From: a virus
Virus record (IMG/VR): IMGVR_UViG_3300027749_000083
Coordinates: 1 to 64,000 of that record
Length of the DNA: 64,000 nt
Strand: one strand, 5' to 3'
The notes beneath the pieces are model-generated. The model was not told where the DNA came from, searched no databases, and saw only the letters and a list, made by a program, of their open reading frames with translations. Shown here one piece after another: positions 14,150 through 21,917 of the stretch; within the stretch, counting starts at the first letter, position 1, and the number at the start of each line of letters is the position of its first letter. The translations under genes and the position numbers were made by a program.

Positions 14150-14212
14150 ACAAAAATTATTAAGTAATAAGAATATGAAATCTAAATATTGCGAAATCTG
14201 TTATAACCCAAA
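14150..14212 (+). repeat. 63-bp direct repeat, copy 2
   Basis: Matches 13531-13593 at 61 of 63 positions. It encodes an 18-residue stub (MKSKYCEICYNPNSWIFA, 14175-14231) that diverges right after the repeat ends, so it is a partial duplication and not a second gene. Confidence 0.85.
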
Positions 14213-14307
14213 CTCTTGGATATTTGCTTAGACGGTCGCAAGATAAAATGATTTCAGCTTTGCGTAAATCTGGAGGGGAATCTGCATATGAAAGATACAG
14301 TAAGTGA
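14212..14307 (+). pseudogene. 3' fragment of an unknown gene
   Basis: After the duplicated block, one frame stays open as TLGYLLRRSQDKMISALRKS and on to a TGA at 14305-14307, overlapping the next gene by 20 bp. It looks like a gene tail fused to duplicated sequence by a deletion. An internal ATG at 14248 could still give a 19-residue peptide. Function unknown. Confidence 0.35.
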
Positions 14308-14548
14308 CATGCTATTTGTACATCGGCACTTTAAAAGATGTGATGATAAACTTTTTCTTTTTGATATAAAGTTTGAACTGGCTGATGATGGATTCGTTGA
14401 TTTTAAACACATCGGTATTCATGCAGCATTGGAAGATTTGCGACTAAGCTCCTGCATCAATAAAGATCCCAATATCATAACTGAAGGAATGTATAATTCT
14501 GCATTTAATATGCTCATTGAAGATGGAGTAATGAAATCACATGAGTAA
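14288..14548 (+). CDS. hypothetical protein
   Basis: An 86-residue acidic alpha/beta protein with the ATG at 14288 preceded by GGAGGGGAA, one of the few good Shine-Dalgarno sites in the region. It overlaps the deaminase gene by 8 bp. No family recognised. Confidence 0.5.
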   Translation: MKDTVSDMLFVHRHFKRCDDKLFLFDIKFELADDGFVDFKHIGIHAALEDLRLSSCINKDPNIITEGMYNSAFNMLIEDGVMKSHE

Positions 14549-14948
14549 TAGAATTAACATTATTGATTATGGTATGGCACTTGCAAAAACAGCCGCATTG
14601 AGAAGTGAAGATCCTTTTCGGCAAGTTGGTGCCGCGGCTTTCAATAAAGAAAATCGAGTGATTGGTTTATCTTATAATGGATTACCATCCGGTTTCAATC
14701 CTGATGAACATTTCTGGGAGGATCGAGATGCACGCCAAAAGTTCTTAATTCATGCTGAACAAAATCTGTGCAGTCTTTTTAAGCGTGGTGAAGTAGAGAC
14801 AGTTTTTTGTACGACGATGCCGTGTGATGCTTGTATGAAATTATTGATCGCTCACAGTGTACAAAAAATCTATTTCCATGAGGATTATCCAGGCTCAAAT
14901 TCTCCAGAATTGGCGAAAACCTTTGGAATTTCTCTGATTCAGGTGTGA
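14541..14948 (+). CDS. dCMP deaminase-family protein
   Basis: A 135-residue zinc deaminase with HAE (H71, E73) and PCDAC (C95, C98), and the substrate-side GLPSGFNPDE typical of dCMP deaminases. It converts dCMP to dUMP, the substrate of ThyX at 5.5 kb, so the two complete a dCMP to dUMP to dTMP route. It is coupled to the upstream gene by an 8-bp overlap. Shorter than T4 Cd (193 residues) but the core is intact. Confidence 0.85.
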   Translation: MSNRINIIDYGMALAKTAALRSEDPFRQVGAAAFNKENRVIGLSYNGLPSGFNPDEHFWEDRDARQKFLIHAEQNLCSLFKRGEVETVFCTTMPCDACMKLLIAHSVQKIYFHEDYPGSNSPELAKTFGISLIQV

Positions 14949-15074
14949 AAATTCTGTGATTTTGAGGAAATTTTAACATCCACGACAATTGATTTGAAAT
15001 GGTCGCCTGACTAATAACCCATCAACTCTTTTAGAGAATGATTTAATCACCAGCAAAAACAAATAATTCAATTT

Positions 15075-15161
15075 ATGACTACAGATCAATTAAGCATTGC
15101 ACTTGCGATTGTTATAATTTTACCACCACTGATTACAGGAATCCTACTCAATTTTAAGTAA
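15075..15161 (+). CDS. 28-residue membrane peptide
   Basis: ATG 15075 to TAA 15159-15161 encodes one hydrophobic helix (IALAIVIILPPLITGILL) with short ends. Two bases separate it from the next start. Micro-proteins with one span recur in this phage (19699, 21241, 22208). Function unknown. Confidence 0.45.
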   Translation: MTTDQLSIALAIVIILPPLITGILLNFK

Positions 15162-15163
15162 GA

Positions 15164-15439
15164 GTGAAACCATTATTAATTAACCAAATCAAAGCAAGTG
15201 CTAATTATCTTGCACCTGCAATCGATGATGATACATTGCTAGATGTACTTGATTCTGGTAAAACGATTCTTGATGATAATAATATACAGTGCTTACTTGT
15301 CGGAAATATTGCTCGTCTATATCTGCTCTGCGATGAAGAGGTTATATCGTGGGAATTTGGAAAATTTGAAAATGAATTTATTTTTCCCGTGAATATTCTA
15401 GGAGTCAGAAATCTTGTTATTGTATATCTACCATTATGA
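15164..15439 (+). CDS. hypothetical protein with GTG start
   Basis: A 91-residue protein from GTG at 15164, the only plausible start given the neighbour's stop at 15161. Acidic N-terminal half, then alternating hydrophobic strands (FIFPVNILGVRNLVIVYLPL). Overlaps the next gene by 4 bp. No family recognised. Confidence 0.45.
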   Translation: MKPLLINQIKASANYLAPAIDDDTLLDVLDSGKTILDDNNIQCLLVGNIARLYLLCDEEVISWEFGKFENEFIFPVNILGVRNLVIVYLPL

Positions 15440-15618
15440 AAATCGAATTATCGGAAGTACTTGAATTCCTTGAATATGAAAAGGAAACTGCTCTTAAAAC
15501 ATGGAAATTTTATGTTCATAATTGTCATGAATCCAAAGAAACATTCTTCTGGTTAGCTAAAGCACAAACGCTTGAAGACATGATTGATCGGTTGTCTATT
15601 AAGTATAAACTTTCCTAA
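15436..15618 (+). CDS. small hypothetical protein
   Basis: 60 residues, helical (MKIELSEVLEFLEYEKETAL...), ATGA overlap with the upstream gene. No family recognised. Confidence 0.45.
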   Translation: MKIELSEVLEFLEYEKETALKTWKFYVHNCHESKETFFWLAKAQTLEDMIDRLSIKYKLS

Positions 15619-15624
15619 AAATAT

Positions 15625-15936
15625 ATGCTCACATTCGTAACATCCACGGGTTGTTCTTGGACTCGCCCCTGCTTGAAATCCACAGGTAATTCTGTAGTAA
15701 TTGATGGATGGAAATCATGGAGAACTCTTTATGAGATTGATGCTAATATGAAATCTTTATTTCCAAATGCAACACATCTTATTGAGATGACTCCAAACTA
15801 TCATCAAGAAGATCCGTTATTTGTTGCAGTGCCCTGTCATCTTAAGGCTGGAACAAAACATCAAATGATTATCTACGCAGATGATGAAGAACCAGCACTT
15901 CAAGTGAAAGTAAAGAAATTTGTGAACTGGAATTAA
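15625..15936 (+). CDS. hypothetical protein
   Basis: A 103-residue beta-rich protein; two Cys near the N-terminus (TGCSWTRPC). Six bases after the previous gene and two bases before the next. No family recognised. Confidence 0.5.
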   Translation: MLTFVTSTGCSWTRPCLKSTGNSVVIDGWKSWRTLYEIDANMKSLFPNATHLIEMTPNYHQEDPLFVAVPCHLKAGTKHQMIIYADDEEPALQVKVKKFVNWN

Positions 15937-15938
15937 TC

Positions 15939-16118
15939 ATGGAAAACGTACCAGAATTTCGGTTTATTTACAAAATTGTTAATTGTGATAATTCAATTCT
16001 CGATGGTCTTATCCTAGATTTTCGAGCGAACAGTAAAGAAGAAGCTGATGTTAAAGCAACAAAAAAAGCATCCTTATTTGGGAGTTATGCCAAAGCAAAA
16101 TTTGTGAAAGAAGTATAA
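15939..16118 (+). CDS. small hypothetical protein
   Basis: 59 residues from the ATG at 15939. Beta strand then a basic Ala/Lys helix (EEADVKATKKASLFG). It fills the gap between two genes with 2-bp spacing on each side, which supports it as real. No family recognised. Confidence 0.45.
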   Translation: MENVPEFRFIYKIVNCDNSILDGLILDFRANSKEEADVKATKKASLFGSYAKAKFVKEV

Positions 16119-16120
16119 TT

Positions 16121-16378
16121 ATGATTTTTAAACTAATCAACCTCTATTTCTCAGTTCGAATTCTTGGTATATATTTGGGATTTCGTCATTGGAGATTGAT
16201 GTGTGAGTGTATTAATAATCCGACATTCGCGATAAGATGGGCTAAAGCTATGCGATCTGAAGCGGATAAAGAAGATACCATGGGTCGTCATTCCGATGCT
16301 GATTTTTTCCGAGCATATGCAGAGGAGATTGAACGAGTAATGCAGCATATCATAACAAATAAATCATGGATAAAATAG
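16121..16378 (+). CDS. hypothetical protein
   Basis: 85 residues: hydrophobic N-terminus (LINLYFSVRILGIYLGF), then a charged helical region. Possibly membrane-associated. Overlaps the next gene by 13 bp. No family recognised. Confidence 0.45.
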   Translation: MIFKLINLYFSVRILGIYLGFRHWRLMCECINNPTFAIRWAKAMRSEADKEDTMGRHSDADFFRAYAEEIERVMQHIITNKSWIK

Positions 16379-16530
16379 ATAAGATTGCAAAAAGAAAGAA
16401 AGACCGTGCTGATAAACTAGCATGGATTCTTCTTGAATGGGATTGTCGTGATCTTGAAGAAGCTAAAAAATTGGTCATTCATGATCGTGAACTTAATTAT
16501 GCATTGCGTGAAGTTGGTGTTGTACTATGA
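16366..16530 (+). CDS. small basic hypothetical protein
   Basis: 54 residues from the ATG at 16366, ending in an ATGA overlap with the next gene. The N-terminus is strongly basic (KIAKRKKDRADK). No family recognised. Confidence 0.45.
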   Translation: MDKIDKIAKRKKDRADKLAWILLEWDCRDLEEAKKLVIHDRELNYALREVGVVL

Positions 16531-17003
16531 ACTTGTTTATTCTCGATTCCGATCCTATTAGGAATGCGCAATATCATGTTGATAAACATGTTGTAAAAAT
16601 GATTCTTGAAGCTACACAACTCATGTGTACCCAATTTCATTTGCAAGGGATTAATGCTCCATATAAAGCAACTCATAAAAATCATCCCTGTTCTGTATTT
16701 TGCAGATTATCTTTGAGTAATTTTTTGTTTGTTCATGAATATGCATCTGTTCTCCATGATGAATTTCAGTTTAGATATGGAAAGACTCATAAATCCGGAC
16801 GAGATGTTCTTCCATGGATTTTGGAAAATATGAATAAATTGGAGTTTCCAAAGAAAGATCGAACTTCATTTGCCCTTGCGATGCCAGAGAAATATCGGTC
16901 AAATGATTGTGTGAAATCTTATAGGTCTTACTATGAACACGAGAAATCACATCTGTTTTCATGGTCAAAGCGGAATAAACCCGAATGGTTAAAAGATCGG
17001 TAA
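16527..17003 (+). CDS. conserved phage protein, DKHVVKM family
   Basis: A 158-residue protein with the conserved blocks of a family widespread in tailed phages: MNLFILDSDP...HVDKHVVKMILEATQLM, then THKNHPCSVFCRLS, a mid-protein RYGKTHKS, AMPEKYRSND, YRSYYEHEK and a terminal PEWL. The many invariant His, Lys and Asp residues suggest an enzyme, but I know of no demonstrated function. Confidence 0.65.
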   Translation: MNLFILDSDPIRNAQYHVDKHVVKMILEATQLMCTQFHLQGINAPYKATHKNHPCSVFCRLSLSNFLFVHEYASVLHDEFQFRYGKTHKSGRDVLPWILENMNKLEFPKKDRTSFALAMPEKYRSNDCVKSYRSYYEHEKSHLFSWSKRNKPEWLKDR

Positions 17004-17032
17004 AAATAAATGGGATTTTATGTGGTTTTTTG

Positions 17033-17061
17033 TTTACAAGAGACCGAAAATAGTGTAGAAT
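17033..17061 (+). promoter_or_regulatory. sigma70-like promoter P4
   Basis: The -35 TTTACA (17033-17038), a 17-bp spacer and the -10 TAGAAT (17056-17061), followed by ACCCGTAAGGAAACC, the conserved leader of this promoter family. It reads into a short frameshifted gene and then 17220 onward. Confidence 0.75.
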
Positions 17062-17089
17062 TACCCGTAAGGAAACCTTACCTTAAATT

Positions 17090-17211
17090 ATGACAGCGGA
17101 TTTAAAAACTTAACTCTTGAAACATGTAAGGATAAAACTTGGACACAAACTCAACTAGATATTTACAAATCTGTTTTTGATTTATGGAAAAATATTCGAA
17201 GTAATTTTTAA
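17090..17211 (+). pseudogene. 41-residue gene with a one-base frameshift
   Basis: The ATG at 17090 behind P4 gives only MTADLKT before TAA. Adding one A to the A5 run at about 17105-17109 opens the frame to MTADLKNLTLETCKDKTW and on to TAA at 17209-17211. Sequencing error in a homopolymer or a genuine deletion would look the same. No family recognised. Confidence 0.5.
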
Positions 17212-17219
17212 AATAAAAT

Positions 17220-17414
17220 ATGAAATACACTGAATATCCGAGGTTAGCTCCAGGCTGCAAATATGTAGCATGGATAGTTGGATTATCACCAACACATACT
17301 ACAAATCCAATGACTAAATCTGCAGCTTTAAAAATGATTAAGGAACGGCATAAAAATAATAAGTATGCAACTTTGATCAAGACTTGGATTTGCGTATCTG
17401 CGAAGAAAAATTAA
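17220..17414 (+). CDS. small basic hypothetical protein
   Basis: 64 residues (MKYTEYPRLAPGCKYVAW...), basic, with a helical C-terminal half. Follows the frameshifted gene in the P4 unit. No family recognised. Confidence 0.5.
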   Translation: MKYTEYPRLAPGCKYVAWIVGLSPTHTTNPMTKSAALKMIKERHKNNKYATLIKTWICVSAKKN

Positions 17415-17415
17415 T

Positions 17416-18060
17416 ATGTCAATTTTCAATAAATACAAAATAATTATGAACATCGAATTAATTAAAACTCTAATCAACTATGGTAAATTCAAAAATCCAT
17501 ACATCTTCTCAATTACATTTGAAGATGTTTATGGCGCATTGATGTGGCGAGCTACATTAACGCCAGAAGCCAAACGAGGCTTTGGTTATCACATTAGTAG
17601 AGATCATTCTTACGATCTTGATTGTATTATCACTGAGTTGCAACAGTTCAGTGATGAATGCTCAGATTTAAATCTTGTAGCTCCTACAGATGAAGATCAA
17701 AAATGTAATAATGGATATTGTTCCACTAAAATAAGTGATAATAAATATGTGGAATGGAAACGAATGGATGATAGATTTTATGTCATTTCCATATATGATA
17801 AAGATGATGCTGGATTCGTTCTATTGAAAACGCCTGTTTCAATTAGTGAATATCCAAATGCGCAACCTTTTTCAGAACTAGTTAGAATTGAACACTATAA
17901 TTATCCATCGTATGAAGAAAAGATATTCTCCAAATTAAAGTTGGAAAATGGTGAGTCTTTATGGTGTTGGGACACTATTCAAGTTCTATCAGGTAGAGCC
18001 GGATTGATTATTGTTAAAGATGGTATGGTTACAAAAGTACAAACACTTAGAATGGCATAA
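17416..18060 (+). CDS. hypothetical protein
   Basis: A 214-residue protein from ATG 17416 (ATG 17446 is an alternative). N-terminal helix (IELIKTLINYGKF), then mixed alpha/beta, acidic in the middle; the last part is LSGRAGLIIVKDGMV. No family recognised despite the length. Confidence 0.55.
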   Translation: MSIFNKYKIIMNIELIKTLINYGKFKNPYIFSITFEDVYGALMWRATLTPEAKRGFGYHISRDHSYDLDCIITELQQFSDECSDLNLVAPTDEDQKCNNGYCSTKISDNKYVEWKRMDDRFYVISIYDKDDAGFVLLKTPVSISEYPNAQPFSELVRIEHYNYPSYEEKIFSKLKLENGESLWCWDTIQVLSGRAGLIIVKDGMVTKVQTLRMA

Positions 18061-18131
18061 TCATGAATATTTTTAATATCTTTAAAAGATAATGAAGAGA
18101 TCACATCAGATGAAAGTTTTAAAAATCGCAA

Positions 18132-18484
18132 ATGAAGCATTATCATATGAAGAAGAAAATTAGAGAAATATTAAATGCTATGGATTTAGACGGACCGATA
18201 GATTCCGTCATTAAGTCTCTTACAGAGTGGCAGGAATATTACACAACCAAAGGTTACAATGATATTTGTATCACACGTGGTTGTGTTTGGGATGGTGGTT
18301 ATGATGAAATTAACCTCACAGGAGATAGACTTGAAACTGACAATGAATACAAAAAAGAATCAAGTATGAACAGATTCACACTGAACGTGTGAAAAAAGTT
18401 AATGATAAAAAATCAGAAACTGAGAAGAAACTTTACGAAAAACTGAAAAGGAAATATAATATAATAAATTTATGCAAAACGTGA
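18132..18484 (+). pseudogene. conserved phage protein (ETDxEYxKRI) frameshifted near its C-terminus
   Basis: From the ATG at 18132 or 18147 the product runs to LTGDRLETDNEYKK, a motif shared by many phage proteins that continue with RI. Here the frame instead goes to ESSMNRF and stops at 18392. Adding one A to the A6 run near 18350-18355 restores RIKYEQIHTERVKKV and a charged coiled-coil tail ending at 18484, 12 bp inside the next gene. One homopolymer deletion or a sequencing error explains it. Function unknown. Confidence 0.6.
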
Positions 18485-18768
18485 CTAGATATGAACCTAA
18501 TGATGAGTGGAGTATGGATGAAGCATCAACGGGTCGTTTTGTTTCATATGACGATTATATGGAAATGAGTAATTATGCAGATCGGTTGGTTGCTCATAAA
18601 AATATGGTTTGTCTTCCCATGGATCTTCAAATTCTCAGAGAATCTAATTTAGCATTTGCCGTGGAGAATGAAGCACTTAGAAAAGAGATTGGTGAACTTA
18701 AAGAAAAATCTTTAGTTCATAAAGCTAGAGTAATGGGATTGCGAACAAAAATAAGACGAAACCTTTAA
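18472..18768 (+). CDS. hypothetical protein, RYEP family
   Basis: A 98-residue protein: MQNVTRYEPNDEWSMDE, a YDDYMEM segment and a C-terminal coiled coil (ENEALRKEIGELKEKS). Phages often have paralogues of this type; the next gene has the same plan (IKRYKP, YVLFTDHD, coiled coil). Function unknown. Confidence 0.55.
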   Translation: MQNVTRYEPNDEWSMDEASTGRFVSYDDYMEMSNYADRLVAHKNMVCLPMDLQILRESNLAFAVENEALRKEIGELKEKSLVHKARVMGLRTKIRRNL

Positions 18769-18790
18769 CGGATTGGTATTGCAGATAATT

Positions 18791-19114
18791 ATGATTGATA
18801 ACATCAAAAGATACAAGCCCCTTGATGGTACAATGATTTCCGATCCTAAAGGAGATTATGTTCTATTCACAGATCATGATAACCGTGTAGCTGATCTCAT
18901 TGATGATTCGTATGTGACATATGGAATAAACCAATCCAAAGTAAAACTCATTTCATCTCTTGAAGCCGAAAATGAATTACTTCGAGCAGAGATTGCACAA
19001 ATTCGAACAATCACAGAAATCAAGGGTTGTATATGTAAACGCAAATTTGTAAAACAGATTCCTTCATTGATTTTAGATCCATCTTTAATTCTTAAAGAAA
19101 AAACACATGAGTAA
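18791..19114 (+). CDS. hypothetical protein, paralogue-like to its neighbour
   Basis: 107 residues from ATG 18791. It shares the layout of the preceding protein: IKRYKPLDG, YVLFTDHDNRVADL and coiled coil EAENELLRAEIAQ. Its C-terminus has CICKRKF. Overlaps the exonuclease gene by 8 bp. Confidence 0.5.
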   Translation: MIDNIKRYKPLDGTMISDPKGDYVLFTDHDNRVADLIDDSYVTYGINQSKVKLISSLEAENELLRAEIAQIRTITEIKGCICKRKFVKQIPSLILDPSLILKEKTHE

Positions 19115-19715
19115 AGAAACCCCTTATAGTGGATATAAAAACATATTCATTGACACAGAGACAACAGGTGTTGACAGAAAGTTGCACAATTTATTTCAGT
19201 TGTCTGGTATTATCACTGATCCTGATTTGAATGTTTTGGAAAAATTCGATTTTACATTTCGACCATTATCTTTAGAACATATTGATGCAGGCTCCACTGA
19301 AAAAACTGGAATGAGTCGTGAAAGACTAGAGAATCTCGAAATGAGTGCAGGCGAAGCTTATCAGGAATTCGTTAAGATTCTATCACGTCATTGTAACAAA
19401 TATGATAAAACTGATAAGATGCAAATGGTTGCTTATAATGCTTCATTTGATTCTGATTTCATTCGTGAATTTTTTGCTAAGAATGGTGATAACTATTTTG
19501 GATCTTGGTTTTGGGTACCAACTATTTGTGTAATGCAAGCCTCCGCTTGGTTTACTCAACGTGTGCGGGGGGCATTGCCTAATTTTAAGTTAGAGACTGT
19601 GTGTAAATCTGCAGGCATCAAATTTGAAGAAAGTGAAGCACATAATGCAATGTATGACGTTGAAAAAACCTTAGAACTATTTAAGTATATTAAAGAATAT
19701 GTTCCAACTTTGTAG
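19107..19715 (+). CDS. DnaQ-like 3'-5' exonuclease (DEDDh; RNase T/epsilon type)
   Basis: A 202-residue protein with the three exonuclease motifs: Exo I FIDTETTG (D16, E18), Exo II YNASFDSDF, and Exo III HNAMYDVEKT (H and D), i.e. the DEDDh class. The length and a single domain resemble RNase T or a free-standing epsilon-like proofreading exonuclease. It degrades single-stranded DNA or RNA from the 3' end; which substrate applies here is unknown. Coupled to the upstream gene by overlap. Confidence 0.85.
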   Translation: MSKETPYSGYKNIFIDTETTGVDRKLHNLFQLSGIITDPDLNVLEKFDFTFRPLSLEHIDAGSTEKTGMSRERLENLEMSAGEAYQEFVKILSRHCNKYDKTDKMQMVAYNASFDSDFIREFFAKNGDNYFGSWFWVPTICVMQASAWFTQRVRGALPNFKLETVCKSAGIKFEESEAHNAMYDVEKTLELFKYIKEYVPTL

Positions 19716-19806
19716 TTTTATCTTTATCACTCATAATGAATTCCTACCATTAATCTGTGCATTTATGGTAATTCTATTATTTTCAAATGCAATTCTTAAA
19801 TTGTAA
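19699..19806 (+). CDS. 35-residue membrane peptide
   Basis: An ATG at 19699 inside the exonuclease 3' end opens a frame with a hydrophobic helix (FLPLICAFMVILLFSNAIL) and stops at 19804-19806, overlapping the next ATG as TAATG. Overlap at both ends fits the local style. Function unknown. Confidence 0.4.
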   Translation: MFQLCSFIFITHNEFLPLICAFMVILLFSNAILKL

Positions 19807-20213
19807 TGGCAATTAACTTTTCAAGACTTGAGGAAATCGCACGAGCCTTAAAACTTGGAGCTCAGACTGGTAAATCGTTTCATAGCACATTTGTATATCG
19901 AGGAAATAAGATGCTGTGTCTTGCGACCAATAATTACAACAAGCTACATCGACGACATAAGTTCACAGATTATATAAAGTCCAATGGAGATAATTATGTT
20001 GCATCATTACACTCAGAAATTTCATCATTAATTAAAATGGGATTCAGTGATTGTTCCGATCTTTCATTTTATAACATTCGTATTGATAATAATGATCGTG
20101 CAGCAATTTCAAAACCATGTGAAAATTGTGCTAGAGTATTATCGGGGGTCGGCTATAAGAATTTATGGTACTTTGATGGAGAAAAATATATAAAGGAAAA
20201 ATGGAAATTATGA
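19806..20213 (+). CDS. cytidine-deaminase-fold protein
   Basis: A 135-residue protein with HSE (H69, E71) and KPCENCARVL (C105, C108): the HxE and PCxxC zinc motifs of the deaminase superfamily. The surrounding sequence differs from the dCMP deaminase at 14.5 kb, so it is not a duplicate. It might act on a free nucleotide, nucleoside or nucleic acid. Deaminase chemistry is strongly supported; the substrate is not. Confidence 0.75.
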   Translation: MAINFSRLEEIARALKLGAQTGKSFHSTFVYRGNKMLCLATNNYNKLHRRHKFTDYIKSNGDNYVASLHSEISSLIKMGFSDCSDLSFYNIRIDNNDRAAISKPCENCARVLSGVGYKNLWYFDGEKYIKEKWKL

Positions 20214-20536
20214 AAAAAACCCAAGTTAAAGAGTTGGAAAAGAAAATTACTAATATTATAGAATCTTATCAGAGACTTAGTAAAGCTTGCCAAGCCGTAG
20301 TTGATGTTGGTGCAATGGATATAAATGGAGAACTATATGAAGCTATCTGGAGAAACTTCGATATTCTCTTGGATCTGACCGATATTGAAGGATGGATTTC
20401 CTGGTTCATTTTTGAAAATTCTTGTGGGATTGATGGCAAAAAAGCCAGATCAAGTGATCAATCTAAGCTAAGAAAGATTGAAAATCCTCGGGATTTGGCT
20501 AAAATGATCATGGAATCAGAGAAATTCAAAAAATAA
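20210..20536 (+). CDS. hypothetical protein
   Basis: 108 residues from the ATG at 20210 (ATGA overlap with the deaminase stop). Helical; residues 55-80 carry WISWFIFENSCGIDGKKA. Similar phage proteins have a W-x-x-FE...CG segment, but I cannot give a named family. Confidence 0.5.
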   Translation: MKKTQVKELEKKITNIIESYQRLSKACQAVVDVGAMDINGELYEAIWRNFDILLDLTDIEGWISWFIFENSCGIDGKKARSSDQSKLRKIENPRDLAKMIMESEKFKK

Positions 20537-20599
20537 GCGTTCATAACCCTTAATTTGCAACAGAATTCTATTATTTTCAGGTTTTACACACCTTTTTTG

Positions 20600-20643
20600 T
20601 TTACAAGTCATGGGTTTTAGTGTATATTGAGCCCGTAAGGAAA
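20600..20643 (+). promoter_or_regulatory. sigma70-like promoter P5 with conserved leader
   Basis: The -35 TTTACA (20600-20605), a 17-bp spacer ending GGTTTTAGTG and the -10 TATATT (20623-20628), then GAGCCCGTAAGGAAACC, identical to P2. The spacer end matches P6. Drives the gene at 20660. Confidence 0.8.
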
Positions 20644-20659
20644 CCTCAAGCACAACACC

Positions 20660-20962
20660 ATGAATCCTAAAAAGACAACTATTGCAACTCTCAAATCGTT
20701 TGTCCGTAAAAATAGAGCAAATCTCTATATTAACGTTAAGTCTAAATTTGACGGAATGTATGACTCAGTGATGGAAAACGAAAATAGTGCATTTCATCCC
20801 GCCGCATCCGCCGGATCCAATATGATTGATTACACTTTAGGTATTTCGGGTGCCTGGATTTGTACGTCTGGCAATTACGTTACACCATATAATAATGGTG
20901 TATTTCAAGGATATTCTGTACTGAATTGCTGTGGAGAATTTATTCTTGCAATTCCTGCCTAA
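20660..20962 (+). CDS. hypothetical early protein
   Basis: 100 residues: a basic N-terminal helix (TLKSFVRKNRANLYI) followed by a DGMYD segment and a Gly/Asn-rich beta C-terminal part. First gene behind P5. The KSFVRKNR...L opening resembles small phage proteins of unknown function. Confidence 0.55.
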   Translation: MNPKKTTIATLKSFVRKNRANLYINVKSKFDGMYDSVMENENSAFHPAASAGSNMIDYTLGISGAWICTSGNYVTPYNNGVFQGYSVLNCCGEFILAIPA

Positions 20963-20986
20963 TTTCATTCTTAAGAAAACTACATT

Positions 20987-21229
20987 ATGAAAAATAGCAC
21001 ATACATCGTACTAGATAAAAATGGACAGGAAATAATCATCGAGGCTGATAGTCCTACATCAGCGCTTGGTAAATTTCTACATCGCCGTTTGGGCGCATCC
21101 TGGGGGCTAACACGGCAACCGAATGGGTGGATTATCGCTTCAAATAAAGGGGATAAAACATTAACACGAACTTATTATAAACTTCGGGAAGTTGATTATT
21201 CTCGGTTCGGCACTTACGCAAATTCCTAA
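20987..21229 (+). CDS. hypothetical protein
   Basis: An 80-residue protein: beta start (YIVLDKNGQEIIIEAD), helix, then basic strands. Same P5 unit. No family recognised. Confidence 0.5.
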   Translation: MKNSTYIVLDKNGQEIIIEADSPTSALGKFLHRRLGASWGLTRQPNGWIIASNKGDKTLTRTYYKLREVDYSRFGTYANS

Positions 21230-21240
21230 AAAGAAATTAT

Positions 21241-21341
21241 ATGGATCAAGATGATAAAATTATGTTGTTGGCCGCTCTCTGATCACACTGATCACATTCG
21301 GGCTCTTTTTTATAGGTCTTGCAATTCTTCATTATAACTAA
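21241..21341 (+). pseudogene. small membrane protein with a one-base frameshift
   Basis: The ATG at 21241 gives MDQDDKIMLLAAL then TGA in a CTCTCT tract. The neighbouring frame continues as a transmembrane helix LITLITFGLFFIGLAIL and stops at 21339-21341. A one-base change near 21279 would join them into a single-span protein of about 33 residues. Confidence 0.45.
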
Positions 21342-21344
21342 CTC

Positions 21345-21623
21345 ATGAAACCAAACCGTTTTTTCATTAAGGTTAAAGATCCCGAGCGTGTAGAACCATC
21401 CAAATTTCAAGGTTATATTCCAGAAATGATAACAGTTGAAAAAGATACTATCTATGCGGCGATTCAATCTATTTCTAATTGCCTTGAACACACCAAAGAA
21501 TGTCTTATTATTCATGATAGGGATCTTGGCCGGAGTACTCGTAAAAATAGTGAATGGGCTAAAGTTCTTGAACAAGATAGCGAACAAGCTGCGAACACAC
21601 TGGAACTGCTTAAGGCTCTATGA
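21345..21623 (+). CDS. hypothetical protein
   Basis: A 92-residue protein, helical C-terminal half with KECLIIHDRDLGRSTRKN in the middle. ATGA overlap with the next gene. No family recognised. Confidence 0.5.
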   Translation: MKPNRFFIKVKDPERVEPSKFQGYIPEMITVEKDTIYAAIQSISNCLEHTKECLIIHDRDLGRSTRKNSEWAKVLEQDSEQAANTLELLKAL

Positions 21624-21844
21624 CTCTCATTGAAAAAATAACGTCTTATAATAGTTGGTGTCGAGGATTAGAAGATAACTTAAAGTTTACACCAACTGAA
21701 ATCGGTTTATTTCTTGATGAAGCTTGTACTCAACTTGAAAACCTTCAAAATGCTGTTGATGACGCAGCAGATCTGTTTCAAGAAATTATGCTCCAAAACT
21801 ATTATTTAAGTAAATATGAAAATAAAAGCAGTAAAAGTAATTGA
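21620..21844 (+). CDS. small acidic helical protein
   Basis: 74 residues, amphipathic helices (IGLFLDEACTQLENLQNAVD). Overlaps the genes on both sides. No family recognised. Confidence 0.5.
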   Translation: MTLIEKITSYNSWCRGLEDNLKFTPTEIGLFLDEACTQLENLQNAVDDAADLFQEIMLQNYYLSKYENKSSKSN

Positions 21845-21917
21845 AAGTTCCGATTGGGATAGATTGGTAGAAAAAAGTTTAAATTTGCACATTCTAAGAA
21901 TTAAAGCCCAAATCTAG
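21816..21917 (+). CDS. short SDWDxLV peptide, probably truncated
   Basis: 33 residues, MKIKAVKVIESSDWDRLVEK and a short tail, from ATG 21816 inside the previous gene. Phages commonly have a longer small protein with V-x-x-SDWD-x-LV near its start; this copy ends soon after that motif, so it is likely a truncated relic. Confidence 0.4.
   Translation: MKIKAVKVIESSDWDRLVEKSLNLHILRIKAQI

Noticed and set aside
18063-18131. Very short ORFs (8 and 16 codons) between 18063 and 18163
   Set aside because: No ribosome site, no family, and overlapping frames. They look like random AT-rich ORFs or relics.
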